DNA of 49,429 nt from Treponema sp. GTDB taxonomy: Bacteria; Spirochaetota; Spirochaetia; Treponematales; Treponemataceae. A program made the position numbers and the translations under genes. Below the pieces are notes generated by a model. The model was not told where the DNA came from, did no database searches, and worked only from the letters and a program-made list of their open reading frames with translations. The DNA is taken from assembly GCA_017534445.1 (NCBI GenBank), contig JAFXWC010000009.1, positions 1 through 49,429 of the forward strand, read 5' to 3'. Numbering within the stretch: the first letter of the stretch is position 1; every line of letters begins with the position of its first letter. Shown in pieces: positions 46,331 to 49,429 of the stretch.

Positions 46331-48724
46331 CTATTTTGAAACCCTAATATTGGTAAGGGCGCACTGGTCGCCGGTTAGGGCTACATAAACCTCCGGGAAG
46401 TCTTCCTTTAGGACGGTGTCGCTCCTTATAAAGATTCCAGAATTTTCTGTAACAAGGGTAATTTTTCTTCCTGCACGTCTCAGGCTTACCGTACAGTCAA
46501 TGCCACTGCGGTTTGCCTCTTTCCATTCATTCCAACCTTCAAAACGGTCACTCTTATTTATGACAATTGTATTCGTTGCATTGGCATCTGAATCCCATGT
46601 TTCGCCGTCAAGACGCACAAGTACAAATTCATGGAAATTCTTTCCCCTAACCTTTTTGTCATCAGAATAGAAGAGGGAAACAAAGGGACAGTGCCAGATA
46701 AGCCTTGCGGTGTCAAAGCTCTGGGAGTGGAAGCTAATCTTCATTCCGTCTTTTACCGGGAAGGCTTCGCTTGCGGCAGTCCGCCATCCGTTAATCTGGA
46801 CATTGGGAATGTCTCCTTCAGGCCCATTTATATAGGAAATTTCCGGTGCAATGCGGGGAATAAGCCCTTCATTTGCGGGGGCAACCTTGCTTTCTATCTG
46901 GACATCGGAAATAAAGCAGTTTTCACCCGTAATAGAAAGATAGGTCCAGCGGGCAATGTACTGAAGGGCAATAACGGTTTTTACAACCTGGAACTTGTTT
47001 GCAAGGGTAATCATAACATGGTCTCCCTGACGCACAGCCTCAATGTCCCAGTCTATACCCTTCTTGTATTCCGTAAGCCAGTCAGGCCATTCCGTAAAAA
47101 GCTTCTTTATATCCGTTTCTATCTTTCGCGCTGTTACACATTCAGTCTTTCCGTCCAGGCGGATTGTAGCGTATTCAAGGTAGAGCAAATCCTTGCGCTT
47201 AAATTCTGTCTCGTGAACCCTGGCATCAAGAGAGTCAAAGAGGATAAGCGTTGGAATTGAATTTTCAGAAGGCTCTTCCACTGTTGCCCTGCTCCTAAGG
47301 TGTATCCTTGTAATGGAGTCGGAAACAACAATACCCTCAGACTTTTCCTGCCGGAATCCAGTGCAGTTGAGTTCATTCTTACCCGCAAGCTCGCGCACTT
47401 CCTGCTGCTCCTTCATCTTGTATTCGGAGTCCAGGTCAATCAGGTGAAGCATTAGCTTTGCATACTGGGGGTCAAACTGGCTGTCTATTCCCTTTACAAT
47501 TTCTTCCCTAACCTTCTGCTGGGGAATTGGGTCGCGGTAGCTGCGCTTGGAAGTCATGGCATCGTAGGCATCGGCAACGGCTATAATGCGCGCAATGTCT
47601 GGAATGTCCGTACCCTTTAGCCCTTCCGGATAGCCGCGTCCGTCGTAGCGCTCATGGTGGTAGTGGGCACCAATGCTAAGGTAGGGAGACTCCCCAATGC
47701 TGGAAAGAATCTGGTTACCCATAACCGGGTGCTTCTTTATCTCTGCAAATTCCTCGTCGGTAAGCCTTCCTTCCTTGTTGATTATGTTCCTTGGAACACC
47801 TATTTTTCCTATGTCGTGAAGAAGGCCTGCATAGTAAATCTCCTCGCACTCTTCCTTTGACTTTCTCGCAAGAATTGCTATCTGCTTGGAATACTCTGCC
47901 ACGCGGGTAGAGTGTCCGTGGGTATACTTGTCCTTTGCATCGATTGCAGTGGCAAGGGCTTCCGCAGTCTGCTCAAACAAGGTGTGCATCTTGTGCTGCT
48001 CCTGCTCCATAAGCTCAAATTTGAGCTTGTTGGCCTGCTCCACGGTCTTGTTCATGTCTACAATCACAAAAATGTAGAGCAAAATTACAAGGCCTACAAT
48101 CGTAAGGTTCTGCAAAGAAATTCCGTATGCAAAAAACTGAACTACAATGGAAAGGATTGGCCCAAGGTCAAACAAAATAATCGGAATCCATACAAGCGGC
48201 CTAAGCCTGCCTCGGTACTGCACAATAACGGAAAACTGCATCAGAAGGCATATATATGGAATTATGTAGCAGACAGGAAACCACTTGTTGCGGTAATAGC
48301 GGTTGCATTCGTCAAAGGCATAGTAAAGGCCGGTAAACTGGTTAACAACCAAAAGGACTGTCCCAAGGGCAAGAAAAATCCCCACGGCATAAAGCCTTTT
48401 TGGAGCTTTAGAAAGATTCCCCTCGCGCAAGTACAAATCAATAAGGTACAAATCAAAAAAATATATAAGGAAAAGGGAAAGGAAAAAGACCATAAAGTTG
48501 GAAATTCTAACCGCCCACCAGCCAAACTGCGAAAGGTCTCCGCGGAAAATATAGGCATAGCGGTCCATCATCAGCAAAATTGCCGCCCCCAGCTGTATAG
48601 AAACTAAGTACATCCTCCTCTTTTTGGGCATGGATTTTGTCAGAAAACTCAAAATTGCAAGAATACAGCAACTTCCACTCAAAAAAAGCATGATGCTAAG
48701 CTGATTTTGCCTTAGAAATTCCAA
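46331..48724 (-). CDS. Membrane HD-GYP c-di-GMP phosphodiesterase with duplicated C-terminal domain
   Basis: A 797-residue protein starting at TTG (48724) behind AGGAGA. Seven hydrophobic segments fill about residues 8-222. A helical linker leads to the HD-GYP domain (about 250-415): HGHSTRVAEYS, LLHDIGKIGVP, HHERYDGRGYPEGLKG, with all metal and GYP residues. It should hydrolyse c-di-GMP. The last 350 residues are beta-rich and hold two similar segments (GIDWDIEAVRQGDHVMITLA with ITGENCFISDVQIES; GIDCTVSLRRAGRKITLVTE with LTGDQCALTNIRVSK). That tail is not recognised and appears cytoplasmic. Confidence 0.88.
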   Translation of the reverse strand: MEFLRQNQLSIMLFLSGSCCILAILSFLTKSMPKKRRMYLVSIQLGAAILLMMDRYAYIFRGDLSQFGWWAVRISNFMVFFLSLFLIYFFDLYLIDLYLREGNLSKAPKRLYAVGIFLALGTVLLVVNQFTGLYYAFDECNRYYRNKWFPVCYIIPYICLLMQFSVIVQYRGRLRPLVWIPIILFDLGPILSIVVQFFAYGISLQNLTIVGLVILLYIFVIVDMNKTVEQANKLKFELMEQEQHKMHTLFEQTAEALATAIDAKDKYTHGHSTRVAEYSKQIAILARKSKEECEEIYYAGLLHDIGKIGVPRNIINKEGRLTDEEFAEIKKHPVMGNQILSSIGESPYLSIGAHYHHERYDGRGYPEGLKGTDIPDIARIIAVADAYDAMTSKRSYRDPIPQQKVREEIVKGIDSQFDPQYAKLMLHLIDLDSEYKMKEQQEVRELAGKNELNCTGFRQEKSEGIVVSDSITRIHLRSRATVEEPSENSIPTLILFDSLDARVHETEFKRKDLLYLEYATIRLDGKTECVTARKIETDIKKLFTEWPDWLTEYKKGIDWDIEAVRQGDHVMITLANKFQVVKTVIALQYIARWTYLSITGENCFISDVQIESKVAPANEGLIPRIAPEISYINGPEGDIPNVQINGWRTAASEAFPVKDGMKISFHSQSFDTARLIWHCPFVSLFYSDDKKVRGKNFHEFVLVRLDGETWDSDANATNTIVINKSDRFEGWNEWKEANRSGIDCTVSLRRAGRKITLVTENSGIFIRSDTVLKEDFPEVYVALTGDQCALTNIRVSK

Positions 48725-48836
48725 TTCTCTTGTCTCCTAAAACACTCCTATGTTATCAGATTTTTTAAAGCTTGCATATTGCTTTTGCCGAATTTGAACA
48801 CCTCGAAGATTCTCTGAGCGTACCTTGAAGCTGCGC

Positions 48837-48932
48837 TGGGCGTACCCCGCCTAAAGGCGGGTCGGGCTTTCCGGGGTTTCGCCTTTCGGCTCCATTGCTA
48901 TCGCAACGGCTGCGCCGCCCCTACAATCCCTA
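48837..48932 (-). repeat. Structured intergenic repeat, family 1 copy E (inverted)
   Basis: On the minus strand: GATTGTAGGGGCGGCGCAGC, GCGATAGCAATGGAGCCGAA, AACCCCGGAAAGCCCGACCC and a CCGCCTTTAGGCGG hairpin. It matches copies C and D. It occupies part of the 422-base gap upstream of serA's 3' end; no gene is seen in that gap. Confidence 0.65.
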
Positions 48933-48966
48933 ACGCAAAGTTCCCGTAGATTTTGTTTTGGACAGA

Positions 48967-49072
48967 CCCTGAATCCATATTCGTAGCAAGTGCGTGCGAA
49001 TATGGCGTAGCAGTTCAGGGTGACGGTCATCATTCCAGGTAACAGCCGTCATTCCGGGCTCCGACCCGGAAT
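48967..49072. repeat. Two adjacent palindromic repeats
   Basis: CCCTGAA (48967-48973) and CCATATTCG (48975-48983) pair with CGAATATGG (48997-49005) and TTCAGGG (49014-49020). Next to it, ATTCCGGG (49051-49058) pairs with CCCGGAAT (49065-49072) around six bases, a sequence type seen as dispersed palindromes in several bacterial genomes. Confidence 0.7.
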
Positions 49073-49146
49073 CTGTAGAATTATAAAGAAGGGGCATCCG
49101 CAGCGCAGTGGCAAGCGAACACCCCCTTTTGTATCAGGTAAGTTTT

Positions 49147-49429
49147 TTATGCATAGATTGGGCGTACGTTGATTACGCCTTCTTTCTTGTTAAGGGCTTC
49201 CAGTGTAGCTTCGTCCACTTTTCCGTCCACGTCGATAAGGCAGTAGGCAATGTCGTTGCGGTTCTGGTCAACCATTCCGCTGATGTTAAGCTTTGCCTCA
49301 CCCAATACGGATGTAAACTGGGCAATCATGTTGGGAACGTTTTTGTGGGCAATGCAGAGGCGGGTTCCGTTTGCAGGGATTTCTGAATCCATCTTGCACT
49401 TTGGGAAGTTTACGCTGTTCTTGATTGCA
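49147..49429 (-). CDS. serA: D-3-phosphoglycerate dehydrogenase, C-terminal ACT domain (5' end outside window)
   Basis: The reading frame is open to the window edge and gives 93 residues of a SerA C-terminus: NSVNFPKCK, then the ACT domain RLCIAHKNVPNMIAQFTSVL, LNISGMVDQNRNDIAYCLID and INVRPIYA at the end. SerA catalyses the first step of serine synthesis; the ACT domain usually mediates serine feedback. A stem with AAGGGG/CCCCTT (about 49093-49131) lies downstream and may terminate transcription. The catalytic domain cannot be checked. Confidence 0.88.
   Translation of the reverse strand, partial: AIKNSVNFPKCKMDSEIPANGTRLCIAHKNVPNMIAQFTSVLGEAKLNISGMVDQNRNDIAYCLIDVDGKVDEATLEALNKKEGVINVRPIYA

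Overview
ORGANISM. The window looks like chromosomal DNA from a host-associated Treponema-like spirochaete. Pointers are a flagellar FlgM anti-sigma factor behind a textbook sigma-28 promoter, a stand-alone AICAR transformylase, an HD-GYP/HDOD/nucleotidyl-cyclase signalling set, LuxS, many lipoproteins, and a plant-glycan set (GH31, GH5, a GH95-like protein, YesM/YesN and AraC regulators) of the kind seen in rumen or gut treponemes. Species cannot be fixed by eye. No rRNA, tRNA, CRISPR array or prophage was seen; the only transposon trace is an IS110-type start at the left edge. LAYOUT. 0-1.8 kb: IS110 fragment, an AT-rich membrane protein and a secreted FG-GAP-like protein. 1.9-4.1 kb: hslO with an Rsm22-type methyltransferase. 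4.2-7.4 kb: divergent AraC regulator and GH31 glucosidase. 7.4-11.7 kb: minus-strand operon of a DUF4015 protein, mnmE and a small hypothetical. 11.8-16.9 kb: HlyIII, PTS IIA, a HisA-HisI-HisE fusion and a GH5 lipoprotein. 16.9-23.7 kb: AAA-ATPase-like protein translationally coupled to a YesM/YesN two-component system, facing a GH95-like protein whose catalytic motifs are missing. 23.9-25.3 kb: rlmB and ychJ. 25.56-28.4 kb: an unrecognised cassette. 28.4-33.1 kb: yhbY, mtnN, luxS, a duplicated DUF1538 membrane protein with a tandem PII-like protein, and birA. 33.2-41.7 kb: conserved hypotheticals, lspA, a HATPase-HDOD fusion, a SPOUT methyltransferase, an iron-ADH-like pseudoenzyme and flgM. 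41.7-49.4 kb: rsmI, membrane protein, cyclase, AICAR transformylase, lipoprotein, HD-GYP protein and the serA 3' end. MOST INTERESTING REGION. The 25.56-28.4 kb cassette encodes a 135-residue protein made of two sigma-70 region-4-like repeats, three paralogues of an unrecognised domain that run into membrane segments, two overlapping small membrane ORFs and a 130-residue protein. Two near-identical upstream blocks with a TTCCC-N7-GGGAA inverted repeat precede its two transcription units. No known family is recognised for the paralogues, and function is unknown. REGULATION. At least eight genes (hslO, GH31, PTS IIA, hisA-IE, yhbY, the SPOUT methyltransferase, rsmI and the AICAR transformylase) have a -35 box, exactly 17 bases, a -10 box and then exactly 6 bases to the start codon, which predicts leaderless mRNAs. 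Other genes have ordinary Shine-Dalgarno leaders. REPEATS. Intergenic spaces carry at least two families of structured GC-rich repeats and several isolated long palindromes, which account for most gene-free DNA.
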